From NCBI RefSeq assembly GCF_000971395.1, contig NZ_BBME01000018.1, forward strand, positions 1 to 64,000: a DNA stretch of 64,000 nt. The letters are read 5' to 3'. Source of the stretch: Demequina iriomotensis (GTDB lineage: Bacteria; Actinomycetota; Actinomycetes; Actinomycetales; Demequinaceae). A model generated the notes under the pieces. That model saw only the letters and a list, made by a program, of their open reading frames with translations. It had not been told where the DNA came from and did no database searches. Below are positions 8,097 to 18,600 of the stretch, piece by piece (the stretch's first letter is position 1; each line of letters begins with the position of its first letter). A program made the translations under genes and the position numbers.

Positions 8097-8948
8097 CTAC
8101 ATCACCGCGAGGCGGTCGGGGTCGATGAGGCGGTCGAGCACCGTGAGGATGCCGTCGTCCTCCACCGAGCCGATCACCTCGTCGGCGATCGACTTCACGT
8201 GCGCCGGGGCCGTGCCCATCGCGGCGGACCACCCGGCCCACTCGAGCATCGCGATGTCGTTGTTCCCGTCGCCGACCGCGACCGTGTGGTCGGGGTACAC
8301 GCCCAGCTGGCGCCGGAGCGTCTCGAGCGCCGAGGCCTTCGACACCCCGGGCGGCGTGAGGTCGAGCCACGCGGAGTAGCCCACCGCGTAGGTGACATCG
8401 TTGAGGCCGATGCGGTGCACCAGGTCGTCGAAGTGGTCGACGTCGACGCCGGGGGCGCGGATGACCACACGGGTCGCCTCGTCGTGGCACAGCTCGTCGA
8501 AGGTCGCGACGCGCTGCCGCCCCACGAGCTCGCCCTGGGGGAACTCGCGGTTGACCAGGAAGCCCACGCCCAGGTCCTCGACCGCGAAGAACGCGTCGGG
8601 CATCTCCTCACGGATGAGCTCGAGCGCCGCACGGGGGTTGAAGGTGACCTTCTCGACGATGTCGTAGCCACCCGTGGCGCGCGGGTTGAGGCGCACGGTG
8701 ACCGCGCCGTTCGAGCACACGGCCCAGCCGCGCCGCAGGCCCAGCCGCTCGGCCACCGGCAGCATGCCCATGATGTTGCGGCCCGTTGCGAGGATGACGT
8801 GGTTGCGGCACATCCGCGCGCGCTCGACGGCCTCCGCCACCGCGTCGGAGATGTCTCCGCCCCAGTGCATGAGCGTGCCGTCGATGTCGAGGCCCACGAG
8901 TCGCCACAAGTCCGGTCCGAGCGGGGGGCGCATCTCGCGGGGATTCAT
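8097..8948 (-). CDS. Cof-type HAD-superfamily phosphatase
   Basis: This 283-residue HAD hydrolase of the Cof/sugar-phosphatase subfamily carries motif I as LDIDGTL (nucleophile Asp about residue 21). Motif II lies in LATGRN, the conserved lysine in GVSKASAL, and motif III/IV as VGDGNNDIAML. A type IIB cap sits between them. The exact phosphoester substrate cannot be read from sequence. The ATG is 6 nt after a TAAGGT -10 element, so the mRNA is probably leaderless. It lies downstream of serS on the same strand but has its own promoter. Confidence 0.9.
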   Translation of the reverse strand: MNPREMRPPLGPDLWRLVGLDIDGTLMHWGGDISDAVAEAVERARMCRNHVILATGRNIMGMLPVAERLGLRRGWAVCSNGAVTVRLNPRATGGYDIVEKVTFNPRAALELIREEMPDAFFAVEDLGVGFLVNREFPQGELVGRQRVATFDELCHDEATRVVIRAPGVDVDHFDDLVHRIGLNDVTYAVGYSAWLDLTPPGVSKASALETLRRQLGVYPDHTVAVGDGNNDIAMLEWAGWSAAMGTAPAHVKSIADEVIGSVEDDGILTVLDRLIDPDRLAVM

Positions 8949-8954
8949 GCGACG

Positions 8955-8960
8955 ACCTTA
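8955..8960 (-). promoter_or_regulatory. -10 element of the HAD gene (leaderless)
   Basis: TAAGGT on the minus strand is followed by 6 nt and then the ATG start. Confidence 0.5.
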
Positions 8961-9021
8961 CGACGCGACGTGCGCGGGCCGCGACGCGCCGCGGTGACCA
9001 TCGCGTGAACGATGCACGGGC

Positions 9022-10293
9022 TCAGCGCGTGGGCTCCAGCACCTCGAGCCCGCCGAGGTAGGGGCGCAGCAGCGCGGGCACGTGGATGCTGCCGTCCGCC
9101 TGCTGGTGGTTCTCCAGCAGCGCCACCAGCCAGCGGGTGGTGCCGATGGTGCCGTTGACGGTCGCCACGGGCTCCGAACCGCCCTCCCTCCTCTCACGGA
9201 TCGCGAGGCGGCGCGCCTGGTACGTGGTGCAGTTCGAGGTCGAGGTGACCTCCATCCACCGCTCCTGGCTCGGGAGCCACGCCTCGCAGTCGAACTTGCG
9301 GGCCGCGCTCGAGCCCAGGTCTCCGGCCGCGGTGTCGATGACCCGGTACGGGAGCTCGAGCGCCTGGAGCATGGTCTCCTCGGTGCGCAGGAAGCGCGCG
9401 TGCTCGGCGGCCGCATCCTCGGGGCGCACGTAGGAGAACATCTCCACCTTGTGGAACTGGTGGACGCGGATGATGCCGCGCGTGTCGCGGCCCGCGGAAC
9501 CCGCCTCGCGGCGGTAGCACGCGCTCCATCCCGCGTAGCGGCGCGGGCCGTCGGACAGGTCGAGGAACTCGTCGGTGTGGTAGCCGGCGAGCGCCACCTC
9601 GGAGGTGCCGGTGAGATAGAGGTCGTCCCGCTCGAGCCGGTAGATCTCGTCGGCGTGCTTGCCGAGGAAGCCGGTGCCCGCCATCACCTCGGGGCGCACC
9701 AGCGTCGGGGTGATCATCGGCGAGAAGCCCGCGTCGATCGCGGTCTGCATCGCGGCGTTGAGGATCGCGAGCTCGAGGCGCGCGCCGATCCCGGTGAGGA
9801 AGTAGAAGCGCGCGCCCGACACCTTCGCGCCGCGCTCCATGTCGATCGCCTGGAGCCCCTCGCCGAGCGCGAGGTGGTCCTTCACCTCGATGCCCTCCGC
9901 CGCGAGATCGCGCGGGGTGCCCTCGTGACGCACCACCACGAAGTCGTCGGCGCCGCCCGCGGGCACGCCGGGCTCGGGGATGTTGCCGAGCGAGCGAGCG
10001 AGCTCGACCGCGCGCGCCGAGGCCGCATCGGCCGTCGCCTGGAGCTCCTTGACGCGTGCCGCGAGCTCCTTGGTGCGCGCGAGCAGCGCCTGCTTCTCCT
10101 CGCCCTGCGCCCGCGCGACGTCCTTGCCGAGCAGCTTCTGCTCCGCGCGCGCGGTCTCGAACTCCTGCAGCGCCGCGCGGTTGGCCGCGTCGGCCGCGAG
10201 GACCTCGTCGACCACGCCCGGATCGTCGCCCCGAGAGCGCTGGCTCTCCCTCACGACATCGGGGGTGGCGCGCAGCAGCTTGAGGTCGATCAT
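9022..10293 (-). CDS. serS: Seryl-tRNA synthetase
   Basis: This 423-residue class II aminoacyl-tRNA synthetase charges tRNA-Ser. An N-terminal antiparallel coiled-coil arm (about residues 25-100), which binds the long variable arm of tRNA-Ser, is followed by the catalytic core. [12 protein letters not shown] binds serine, motif 2 includes the RREAG loop, and motif 3 contains [16 protein letters not shown]. The length is normal. The ATG lies 7 nt after TAGACT on the minus strand, giving a leaderless transcript. Its promoter is back to back with that of the diacylglycerol kinase gene. Confidence 0.97.
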   Translation of the reverse strand: MIDLKLLRATPDVVRESQRSRGDDPGVVDEVLAADAANRAALQEFETARAEQKLLGKDVARAQGEEKQALLARTKELAARVKELQATADAASARAVELARSLGNIPEPGVPAGGADDFVVVRHEGTPRDLAAEGIEVKDHLALGEGLQAIDMERGAKVSGARFYFLTGIGARLELAILNAAMQTAIDAGFSPMITPTLVRPEVMAGTGFLGKHADEIYRLERDDLYLTGTSEVALAGYHTDEFLDLSDGPRRYAGWSACYRREAGSAGRDTRGIIRVHQFHKVEMFSYVRPEDAAAEHARFLRTEETMLQALELPYRVIDTAAGDLGSSAARKFDCEAWLPSQERWMEVTSTSNCTTYQARRLAIRERREGGSEPVATVNGTIGTTRWLVALLENHQQADGSIHVPALLRPYLGGLEVLEPTR

Positions 10294-10300
10294 GCCCGCA

Positions 10301-10325
10301 AGTCTATCGGCGGCCGACGTACGCT
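10301..10325. promoter_or_regulatory. Back-to-back leaderless promoters for serS and the lipid kinase
   Basis: TAGACT on the minus strand (10306-10301) is 7 nt from the serS ATG. TACGCT on the plus strand (10320-10325) is 6 nt from the kinase ATG. Only 38 bp separate the two start codons, so the -35 region of each promoter overlaps the other gene's transcribed region. Confidence 0.6.
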
Positions 10326-10331
10326 CTCCTC

Positions 10332-11537
10332 ATGACCGCCGGCACGGGAATCGCTCTGATCGCGCTGGTGGTGGCGCTCATCGCGCTCTCGATGACGATC
10401 TCGACCACGCGGCGCATCGGCGTGCGCGACCCGGTCGCCGTCCCTCCCGTGTGGCGGCGGCTCCTGCGGATCAAGCCGCTGCCCGCGCTCGACCTCGCGG
10501 CCGCGGCCGACCGCTCGGACGCGCGCGAACGCGTCGCCTTCATCGCCAACCCGACCAAGGCGGGGATCGCGGAGCTCAGGGAGCAGGCCATGCGCGCATG
10601 CGCGATCCGCTACCTCCCCGAGCCCATGTGGCTCTACACCACCGCCGAGGACCCGGGCACGGGCCAGACCCGCGAGGCCCTCGCCCTGGGGGCCGATGTC
10701 GTGGTGGCCGTCGGCGGCGACGGCACGGTGCGCGCGGTGGCGGAGGGGGTGGCGGGCACCGGGGTGCCCATGGCGATCATGCCCATGGGCACGGGCAACC
10801 TGTTCGCGCGCAACCTCGACCTGCCGCTCGGCGACGTCCCCGCGCTGCTGCGCACGGCGCTCGAGGGCGCGCAGCGGCACTCGGACGTCGGCTGGCTCAC
10901 GCTGGTGAGGACCCCCGACGGCGAGGACGAGGGCGAGCGGCACATCTTCCTGGTGATCGCCGGGGCGGGGCTCGACGCGGAGATGGTCGCGGGTGCGGAC
11001 GACAGGCTGAAGCGCCAGTTCGGCTGGGTCGCGTACTTCTTCGCGGCGGTCCAGCACCTGGGGAAGCGCATGGTCGCGCGCATCGCCGTCGACGGCGGGG
11101 AGCCGGCGGAGAGCCACATGCGCACGGTGCTCCTGGCGAACGTGGGCCGGCTGCCCGCGGGGATCCAGCTGGTGCCCGACGCCACCTTCGACGACGGCAT
11201 GATCGACGTCGCGACGCTCGACGCGCGCGGCGGCATCGTCGGCTGGACGGAGCTCTTCGGCACCGTGGTGGCGCAGGGCGCAGGCATCCGGGAGCCGTGG
11301 CACACGCGGGTGTGGCGCACGTCGCGCATCGACCACGTGCGCGGACGGCGCGTCGAGATCCGCTTCGAGGAGCCCCAGAAGGTCCAGGTGGACGGCGAGT
11401 CGCTGGGCCGGGCGACGCGCGTGCTCGCGGAGGTCGACGCGGGGGCGCTCACGCTGCGCGTGCCGGCGTCGAGCGTGCCCGGCGCCGAGCCGGCGGACGA
11501 TGCAGCGGCGCTGCCCTCATCGTCCGAGCCCGGCTGA
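10332..11537 (+). CDS. Diacylglycerol/lipid kinase family protein
   Basis: This 401-residue protein has an N-terminal membrane helix (about residues 5-22) followed by a DAGK catalytic domain. VAFIANPTK opens the domain, VVAVGGDGTVRAVAEGV is the nucleotide-binding GGDGT motif, and MPMGTGNLFARNLDLP follows, as in DgkB/YegS/sphingosine-kinase-like enzymes. It probably phosphorylates diacylglycerol or a related lipid at the inner membrane face. The C-terminal beta domain with VQVDGES is intact. It converges with pheA across a 27-bp gap. Confidence 0.9.
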   Translation: MTAGTGIALIALVVALIALSMTISTTRRIGVRDPVAVPPVWRRLLRIKPLPALDLAAAADRSDARERVAFIANPTKAGIAELREQAMRACAIRYLPEPMWLYTTAEDPGTGQTREALALGADVVVAVGGDGTVRAVAEGVAGTGVPMAIMPMGTGNLFARNLDLPLGDVPALLRTALEGAQRHSDVGWLTLVRTPDGEDEGERHIFLVIAGAGLDAEMVAGADDRLKRQFGWVAYFFAAVQHLGKRMVARIAVDGGEPAESHMRTVLLANVGRLPAGIQLVPDATFDDGMIDVATLDARGGIVGWTELFGTVVAQGAGIREPWHTRVWRTSRIDHVRGRRVEIRFEEPQKVQVDGESLGRATRVLAEVDAGALTLRVPASSVPGAEPADDAAALPSSSEPG

Positions 11538-11564
11538 GCCGGGGCGCGCGGGACAGCGCTCGCG

Positions 11565-12497
11565 TCAGTGACGGCCCGCGCGGAGCCCCCGGACCCACGC
11601 GCGAGCGTCGGCGAAGTCCTCCTCCGAGGTGCCCGGCGCGACCGGGGTCGGATAGCCGGAGGCCGCCGGGTAGGAGCCCAGGAAGATCACCGACGGGTGG
11701 GTGCGCCGCAGTCCCATGAGGACCTCGGCCATGCGCGGCTCGTCGATGTGCGCGAGGGCGTCGACGGAGAACGAGTACTCGCCCGGACGGCCCGACAGCG
11801 GCCGGCTCTCGATGCGCGACAGGTTCACGCCGCGCGCCGCGAACTGCTCGAGCATCGCGAGCAGCGCACCCGCGCGATCGTCGGGCAGGCAGATCGCGAG
11901 CGTCGTCTTGTCGGCGCCCGTGGCCGGCGGCACCTCGGTGGGGCGGCCGACCTTGACGAACCGCGTCGCGGCATGGGCGTTGTCAGCGACTCCCGAGGCG
12001 AGCACCTCGAGCCCGAGCCGGGCACCCAGACCGGGCGGTGCGAGCGCCGCCTCGAAGCCACCGCCGCCCGCCGCGAGCTCCTCCGCGGCGGCCGCGTTGG
12101 ACGATGCGGCGATCTGGACGGCGCCCGGCAATGACGCCGCGAGCCAGCGGCGGCACTGGTTGAGACCGTGCGAATGCGCGGAGATCGACGCGATGTCCGC
12201 GAGCGCCGTGCCCGGCTGGACCACGAGCTCGAAGGACACCGGCAGGAGCACCTCGCCGAGGATGACGAGCGGCTCGCCCGTCGCCAGCGTGTCGAGCGTC
12301 GCGGTCACGCCGCCCTCGACCGTGTTCTCGATCGCGACCACCGCGAAGTCGACCGAGCCGTCCCGCACCGCCGCGAGCGCGGCGGGGACGTCGATCATCG
12401 GCACCGCCTCGACCTCGTCGGCCGCGACCATCGCGAACAGCGCGGCCTCGGTGAACGTGCCGGAGGGTCCCAGGAACGCGTAGCTGGGCAGCGTCAC
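11565..12497 (-). CDS. pheA: Prephenate dehydratase
   Basis: This 310-residue enzyme converts prephenate to phenylpyruvate for phenylalanine synthesis. The catalytic PDT domain (about 1-190) begins YAFLGPSGTFTEAAL and ends with TRFVKVG. An ACT regulatory domain (about 200-280) carries LSRIESRP, the phenylalanine-binding region. Its GTG start overlaps the stop of the upstream glycosyltransferase gene (GTGA), so the two are translationally coupled. There is no chorismate mutase domain. Confidence 0.96.
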   Translation of the reverse strand: MTLPSYAFLGPSGTFTEAALFAMVAADEVEAVPMIDVPAALAAVRDGSVDFAVVAIENTVEGGVTATLDTLATGEPLVILGEVLLPVSFELVVQPGTALADIASISAHSHGLNQCRRWLAASLPGAVQIAASSNAAAAEELAAGGGGFEAALAPPGLGARLGLEVLASGVADNAHAATRFVKVGRPTEVPPATGADKTTLAICLPDDRAGALLAMLEQFAARGVNLSRIESRPLSGRPGEYSFSVDALAHIDEPRMAEVLMGLRRTHPSVIFLGSYPAASGYPTPVAPGTSEEDFADARAWVRGLRAGRH

Positions 12498-13390
12498 GAC
12501 TCGTCTCCCGCCTCGGATGCCTCCGGCGCCTCGGGCGCCTCGTCCCGGTGCGGACGCAGGCGCTGCTCCACGGAGGCCTGCGTCGACTGCATCCTGGCGC
12601 GGATGCGGCGCGCGCTCACCACCGTCAGCACCTCACGGTAACGGTTGGCCCGGCCCATGGGCGTGCGGTCCTCGATCGACGGCCCCTTGTGCCGAATGTC
12701 GCACTCCACCTCGGTGATCGCGAGCCCCGCGTGCAGCACGTCGAGCGTCATGGCGACCTCGAGGCCGTTGCCGCGCGCGAGCGGCATCGCCACCTCGAGC
12801 GCCTCACGCGTGAGGCAGCGGATGCGCCCGAGCGGCTGGCGCGGCGACCATCCCGTGGCCCTCTCGACCGCGGTCCGCGCGATCTTCGACGGGACCCCGG
12901 GCGCGACGGCCTGCGAGTCCGTGAGCGCGACCGCAAGGTCGCACACCCCCTCGAGCACGGCAGGCACCAGCGGCGCGGCGCCGATCGCGTAGTGGCCCAG
13001 GTTGGGGTCGAGGATGAGGATCGCCCGCGGCGTGCCCTCGGGCTCGTCGCGCATCGCGATGACAGAGGCGCCGGTCTCGACGGCCGCGGAGCGACCGCGC
13101 ACATGCGAGTGCCGCACCACGACGGCGCCCGCGCGGCGGGCGAGCTCCTGCGTGTTGTCGGTGGACGCATCGTCCACGACGAGCACCAGGTCGACGCCCG
13201 GGATCGCGAGCGCGGCACGCACCGTCGCGGCGATGCGTCGCGCCTGGTTGTGGGCGACGATCAGCGCGGCGACGGACGGACCGTGGACCGCGGCGGGCAC
13301 GGCCATGCGGCCGCGTGCACGGCGCGCGCGGGCGCGGGCCAGCGCCTCCGTGGAGGCCGCCCTCCGCTCGGATCCCTCGGCTGTCGACAC
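12494..13390 (-). CDS. Family 2 glycosyltransferase
   Basis: This GT-A fold glycosyltransferase has about 298 residues. The N-terminal part includes VAALIVAHNQARRI and VLVVDDASTDNT, the usual nucleotide-sugar binding motif. The residue set normally forming DxD is LDPNLGH here. The acceptor is unknown. Among GT2 subgroups it loosely resembles glucosyl-3-phosphoglycerate synthase-like enzymes, but that is only a guess. GTG 13390 is chosen over GTG 13408 because TAGGCT lies exactly 7 nt upstream, the leaderless spacing used repeatedly here. It is first in a two-gene operon with pheA. Confidence 0.8.
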   Translation of the reverse strand: MSTAEGSERRAASTEALARARARRARGRMAVPAAVHGPSVAALIVAHNQARRIAATVRAALAIPGVDLVLVVDDASTDNTQELARRAGAVVVRHSHVRGRSAAVETGASVIAMRDEPEGTPRAILILDPNLGHYAIGAAPLVPAVLEGVCDLAVALTDSQAVAPGVPSKIARTAVERATGWSPRQPLGRIRCLTREALEVAMPLARGNGLEVAMTLDVLHAGLAITEVECDIRHKGPSIEDRTPMGRANRYREVLTVVSARRIRARMQSTQASVEQRLRPHRDEAPEAPEASEAGDES

Positions 13391-13397
13391 GTCGCCT

Positions 13398-13403
13398 AGC
13401 CTA
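13398..13403 (-). promoter_or_regulatory. -10 element of the glycosyltransferase-pheA operon
   Basis: TAGGCT on the minus strand is 7 nt before GTG 13390. It decides the start codon in favour of the inner GTG. Confidence 0.55.
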
Positions 13404-13508
13404 GTCACCCGTGACCGTCCCAGGTACCACTCTTTGCCCTTTCCTTACCTGCCCGTGGCATCGACCCGACCCTGGCATGCGCCCGATCGGCGTGGAAGAG
13501 TAGGCCCC

Positions 13509-15185
<1,677 letters not shown>

Positions 15186-15187
15186 GT

Positions 15188-15209
15188 TACCCCCCCACAA
15201 CAGGGGGTA
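15188..15209 (+). terminator. Hairpin after pgm
   Basis: TACCCCC and GGGGGTA form a 7-bp stem with an 8-nt loop directly after the pgm stop. There is no U-tract. Confidence 0.55.
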
Positions 15210-15243
15210 GCGCCGTCACGCCTGGTCTGGCAGGGTGTCCGCC

Positions 15244-16161
15244 ATGTCTCGCACTCTGCGCACCCTTGCCCTGGCCGTCGTCGCGACGCTGGCCCTGTCC
15301 GGCTGCCTCCGGATGGAGATGAGCTTCACGCTCCACGAGGACGACACCGTCGACGGCGCGATGCTCATCGCGATCGAGAAGGGCGTCGGCGAGGCCATGG
15401 GCATGTCCGACGAGGACCTGCTGAGCGAGCTCGACGCCGAGTCCGGCCTGGACGGCGTCGACGGCGCCACGGTCGAGCCCTACGACGACGGCGATTACGT
15501 GGGCCAGACGATCACGTTCGAGAACCAGCCGCTCGACGCGACCGACGCGGTCGACTCGGGCCTCACCATCACGCGCGAGGGCGACGAGTTCATCGTCACC
15601 GGTGAGGGCGCGAGCGCGGAGGACCTCGAGCAGATGGGCGAGCTGCCCGGCGCCGTCATCACGATGAGCGTGACGTTCCCGGGCGAGGTGACCGAGCACA
15701 ACGGCACGCTCGAGGGGACCACCGTGACGTGGGACATGCTCGACTCGCCGGCAGAGCTGAGCGCGCGCGGCGGCGCGACCGTGGGCGGCGGAGGCCTGCC
15801 GACCGCGCTGTGGGTCGCCATCGGCGCCGTGGTGATCGCGGCCGTCGCCGTCGGCGTGGTCGTCGCGCTGCGACGCCGCGGCGGGGACGCACCCGCCGAG
15901 GATGCCGCCGCGACGGCCGAGGGCGCGCCGGTCGCTCCGGTCGAGCCGGAGGCTTCGGCCTTCGCGCCCGCGCCGGTGGCCGACGAGGCGGCGGCGGACG
16001 AGGCGGCGGACGAGCCCGCGCCGGCCGGTGAGGCGGCAGCGGAGGAGCCCGCGCCCGCGACCGAGCCGATCGCGCCGACCGTCGAGCTCCCGGCCGCCGC
16101 GGATACGATCGAGACGGGCTCCGTCGAGGGCACGGATCCCGAGGAGGACCATGCGCGATGA
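15244..16161 (+). CDS. LppM-like lipoprotein with C-terminal membrane helix (copy 1)
   Basis: The 305-residue protein begins with a lipoprotein signal ending LALSGC, so the mature protein starts at a lipidated Cys. The domain that follows (RMEMSFTLHEDDTVDGAMLIAI) resembles mycobacterial LppM. A transmembrane helix (about ALWVAIGAVVIAAVAVGVVVAL, near residues 195-216) precedes an Ala/Pro/Glu-rich tail that would be cytoplasmic. LppM in Mycobacterium tuberculosis binds phosphatidylinositol mannosides, and a role in lipoglycan handling here is inference. CAGGGT lies 7 nt before the ATG. It overlaps the next gene by ATGA. Confidence 0.8.
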   Translation: MSRTLRTLALAVVATLALSGCLRMEMSFTLHEDDTVDGAMLIAIEKGVGEAMGMSDEDLLSELDAESGLDGVDGATVEPYDDGDYVGQTITFENQPLDATDAVDSGLTITREGDEFIVTGEGASAEDLEQMGELPGAVITMSVTFPGEVTEHNGTLEGTTVTWDMLDSPAELSARGGATVGGGGLPTALWVAIGAVVIAAVAVGVVVALRRRGGDAPAEDAAATAEGAPVAPVEPEASAFAPAPVADEAAADEAADEPAPAGEAAAEEPAPATEPIAPTVELPAAADTIETGSVEGTDPEEDHAR

Positions 16162-17042
16162 GAAGGTCGACGGCGACGCTCGCGATCGCAGCGGTGGCCC
16201 TCACGGGCTGTGTCCGCGTCAGCACCGCCACCACCTTCTCTGACGCGGACACGCTCTCGCAGCACGCGGTGATCGCGCTCACAAGCCAGGCGCGGACCGT
16301 CCTCGAGCAGCAGCTGGGCCAGCTCGGCGACCTCGAGCTCCCCGACGGGGTCGCGGTGCCCGACGGTGCCGGCCTGGACGCGCTCGCGGGCCTCGACTCG
16401 CTGCTCGATCCCGATGCCGTGCGCGAAGGGCTCGCACCCCTCGAGGACGCGTACCCGGGCTCGGTGTCGGTGGAGCCCTACTCCGACGAGGACGGCCTCG
16501 AGGGCGTCGAGATCGAGGTCTCCGACATCCCCATCGACGCGCTCGCGGACGCCGCCGGCGCGGCACCCCTGGGAGGCGCGACCGCCGTGACGCGCGAGGG
16601 CGACACCTACGTGGTCACCCTCGAGTCGGGTGCCGCGAGCGGCCTCGCCGCCGCCGGCGCGAGCGCCGACGACCTCACCCTGCTGGGCGGCGCCGTCGAG
16701 GTCGAGGCGTCGTTCACCTTCCCCGGGCTGGTCCACGAGGCGAGCGCGGGCACGGTGGTGGGCAACACCGTCACGCTCGGGCTGACGGATCTGCTGGGCG
16801 CGGACTCGATCCGCATCGTCGGCGGCGCCACGGCGCAGCACGACTGGGGACCCGTGCTGAAGTGGCTCGTCGTCGCCCTCGGCGCGCTCGTCATCATCGG
16901 CGGCGCGACCGCGCTGGTCCTGCAGGACCGCCGCCGCCGTCACGTCTCGCACCTCCCGCCGCCGCGTGCGTCCGAGGGTGGGCCGGGCACGCTCGGCGGC
17001 GACGATGCTCCCGCGCGCGAGGACGCCGGCCCGCCCGCCTGA
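16158..17042 (+). CDS. LppM-like lipoprotein with C-terminal membrane helix (copy 2)
   Basis: This 294-residue protein has the same plan as the preceding gene: a signal peptide ending VALTGC, an LppM-like extracytoplasmic region, a transmembrane helix (LKWLVVALGALVIIGGATAL, near 235-255) and a short basic then Pro-rich tail. It starts within the previous stop codon (ATGA), so the pair is translated together. The two proteins are clearly related in layout but diverged in sequence, indicating an old tandem duplication that may form a hetero-oligomer. Confidence 0.78.
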   Translation: MRRSTATLAIAAVALTGCVRVSTATTFSDADTLSQHAVIALTSQARTVLEQQLGQLGDLELPDGVAVPDGAGLDALAGLDSLLDPDAVREGLAPLEDAYPGSVSVEPYSDEDGLEGVEIEVSDIPIDALADAAGAAPLGGATAVTREGDTYVVTLESGAASGLAAAGASADDLTLLGGAVEVEASFTFPGLVHEASAGTVVGNTVTLGLTDLLGADSIRIVGGATAQHDWGPVLKWLVVALGALVIIGGATALVLQDRRRRHVSHLPPPRASEGGPGTLGGDDAPAREDAGPPA

Positions 17043-17083
17043 CGGCGCAGGTCGGCGGGCGCACCCCCGCGCGGGGTGGGACC

Positions 17084-18364
17084 ATGGCGCTCGTGCTCGA
17101 CAACTATCGCGGGATCCTCTCCCACCCCGGGGCGAAGGCCTTCGCCGCGGCCGGCCTGCTGGCCCGCCTCCCGATCTCGATGTTCAACATCTCGGTCATC
17201 CTCATGGTCCAGCTGCAGTACGACAGCTACGCGATGGCGGGCCGCGTCGCGGCCGTCGGCACGCTCGTGTGGGCGGCCCAGACGGTGCCCACGGCACGCC
17301 TGGTCGACCGCATCGGTCAGCGCGCTGCGATGATCCCGCTGACCCTCGTCTTCATCGTCGGCGCCGTCATGGCCGTGGTCACCGCGATGACCCACGGCCC
17401 CGAGTGGCTGCTGTGGGTCTCCGTCACCATCGCGTCGGTCCAGGGACCGCTCGGCTCGCTGACCCGCGCGCGCTGGTCGCATCTGCTCGACTCCGACCGC
17501 GACATCCACACCGCCTTCGCGCTCGAGGGCGCGCTCGACGAGGTGCTGTTCGTCACGGGCCCCGCCCTGGCGACCATCCTCGCGACGCTCGTGTGGCCGC
17601 CGCTCGGCGTGGTGGTGTGCCTCGTGGCGCTCGTCATCGGCATGACCATCCTGCTCGCGCAGACCGGGACCGAGCCCGCGCCGCATGCGGGCACCGACGT
17701 CGACTCGCTCGGGCTGCGCCTGCCGCCCGCGGTGATCGCCGTCGCCGCCGTCACGCTCGGCATCGGCGCGATGTTCGGCGCCTTCGACATCTCGGTGGTG
17801 GCCTTCGCGGACGAGGCGGGACGCCAGACGCTCTCCGGCGTGGTCATCGCGATCGTGTCCGCGGGCTCGCTCGTGGGCGGCCTGCTCTACGGCGCCCGCC
17901 ACTGGCGGATGCCGCTGTGGAAGCGGACGGTGCTCGGCGCCCTCGCGATGACGGTCGGCTTCGGCGCGCTCGCGCTCTCGCCCAACCTCGCGGTCCTCGC
18001 GACCCTCGGGCTGCTCGCGGGCCTCACGATCGCCCCGACGATGACGAACGCGGACACCGTGGTGCAGCGCGTGGTGAAGCGCCACCAGATCACCGAGGGC
18101 ATGGCGTGGCTGCGCATCGGCATGGGCGTGGGCGTCGCGTTCGGCGCGTGGCTCGCGGGCGGCCTGGTCGAGCACTCCGGCGCGCGCGCGGGCCTCGGCG
18201 TCTCGGCCGCGGGCGCGGGCCTCGCGCTGGTGCTCGTGCTCGCGAGCGCCGGGATCCTGCGACGCGGGACCGAGCGCGGCGACCGCGCGGCGGAGGACGA
18301 TGCGCCGCCTCCGTCGGAGCGCGAGGTCGCCGTCGAGCAGCCTCCGACGCCGCCCCACCTCTGA
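17084..18364 (+). CDS. MFS transporter (copy 1 of two related carriers)
   Basis: This 426-residue major facilitator has about 12 hydrophobic segments. The N-terminal NYRGILSHPGAKAF matches YRGILALPGARAF in the carrier at 39219, and the two align over their lengths, including EGALDEVLFVTGPALATILAT and the APTM segment near TM10. An acidic/proline tail follows TM12. The substrate is unknown; the family is generally annotated as drug or sugar efflux. ATG 17084 matches the start of the paralogue. A 41-nt gap from the LppM pair suggests possible co-transcription. Confidence 0.85.
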   Translation: MALVLDNYRGILSHPGAKAFAAAGLLARLPISMFNISVILMVQLQYDSYAMAGRVAAVGTLVWAAQTVPTARLVDRIGQRAAMIPLTLVFIVGAVMAVVTAMTHGPEWLLWVSVTIASVQGPLGSLTRARWSHLLDSDRDIHTAFALEGALDEVLFVTGPALATILATLVWPPLGVVVCLVALVIGMTILLAQTGTEPAPHAGTDVDSLGLRLPPAVIAVAAVTLGIGAMFGAFDISVVAFADEAGRQTLSGVVIAIVSAGSLVGGLLYGARHWRMPLWKRTVLGALAMTVGFGALALSPNLAVLATLGLLAGLTIAPTMTNADTVVQRVVKRHQITEGMAWLRIGMGVGVAFGAWLAGGLVEHSGARAGLGVSAAGAGLALVLVLASAGILRRGTERGDRAAEDDAPPPSEREVAVEQPPTPPHL

Positions 18365-18375
18365 TTCTGCGAAGA

Positions 18376-18391
18376 GGGGACCTAGGTCCCC
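18376..18391. promoter_or_regulatory. 16-bp palindrome resembling a DosR/DevR box
   Basis: GGGGACCTAGGTCCCC is a perfect palindrome with half-sites GGGAC and GTCCC 4 bp apart, the geometry of the mycobacterial DosR consensus. Its centre is about 42 bp before the start site predicted from TACCGT at 18414-18419, the classic position for an activator. The regulator is not in the window. Confidence 0.5.
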
Positions 18392-18413
18392 GCCGACCCC
18401 CGGAGCCGGCCGC

Positions 18414-18419
18414 TACCGT
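18414..18419 (+). promoter_or_regulatory. -10 element downstream of the DosR-like palindrome
   Basis: TACCGT fits the TAnnnT pattern seen elsewhere. No start codon lies 6-7 nt downstream, so this promoter would make a transcript with a leader or a non-coding RNA starting near 18426. Confidence 0.4.
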
Positions 18420-18425
18420 CGTAGA

Positions 18426-18504
18426 CACAAGAACGTGGGCGGCAGCGAAGCCGCCCGAACACCCGTGGCTCGGGCGATCATCCGGGGACTTGGTCGCCCG
18501 AGCC
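18426..18504 (+). ncRNA. Candidate small RNA with two hairpins (speculative)
   Basis: Downstream of the predicted promoter are two stable inverted repeats. The first, 18437-18456, has arms GGGCGGC/GCCGCCC. The second, 18467-18504, has 11-bp arms GGCTCGGGCGA/TCGCCCGAGCC and a 17-nt interval. No convincing ORF is present. The next gene at 18601 has its own leaderless promoter, so this transcript is not needed to express it. Alternatives are a terminator for the MFS gene or a structured leader. Confidence 0.3.
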
Positions 18505-18588
18505 GCACCCCATTCCGTGCGCCGGTGCCCCGCTCCCTCCCCCTGGGGCGCCGGCGCCGGATCATGTCCGGACCAGGGCGCACTCTCG

Positions 18589-18594
18589 TAGGGT
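18589..18594 (+). promoter_or_regulatory. -10 element of the VanZ gene (leaderless)
   Basis: TAGGGT is followed by 6 nt and the ATG at 18601. Confidence 0.5.
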
Positions 18595-18600
18595 GGCGCC

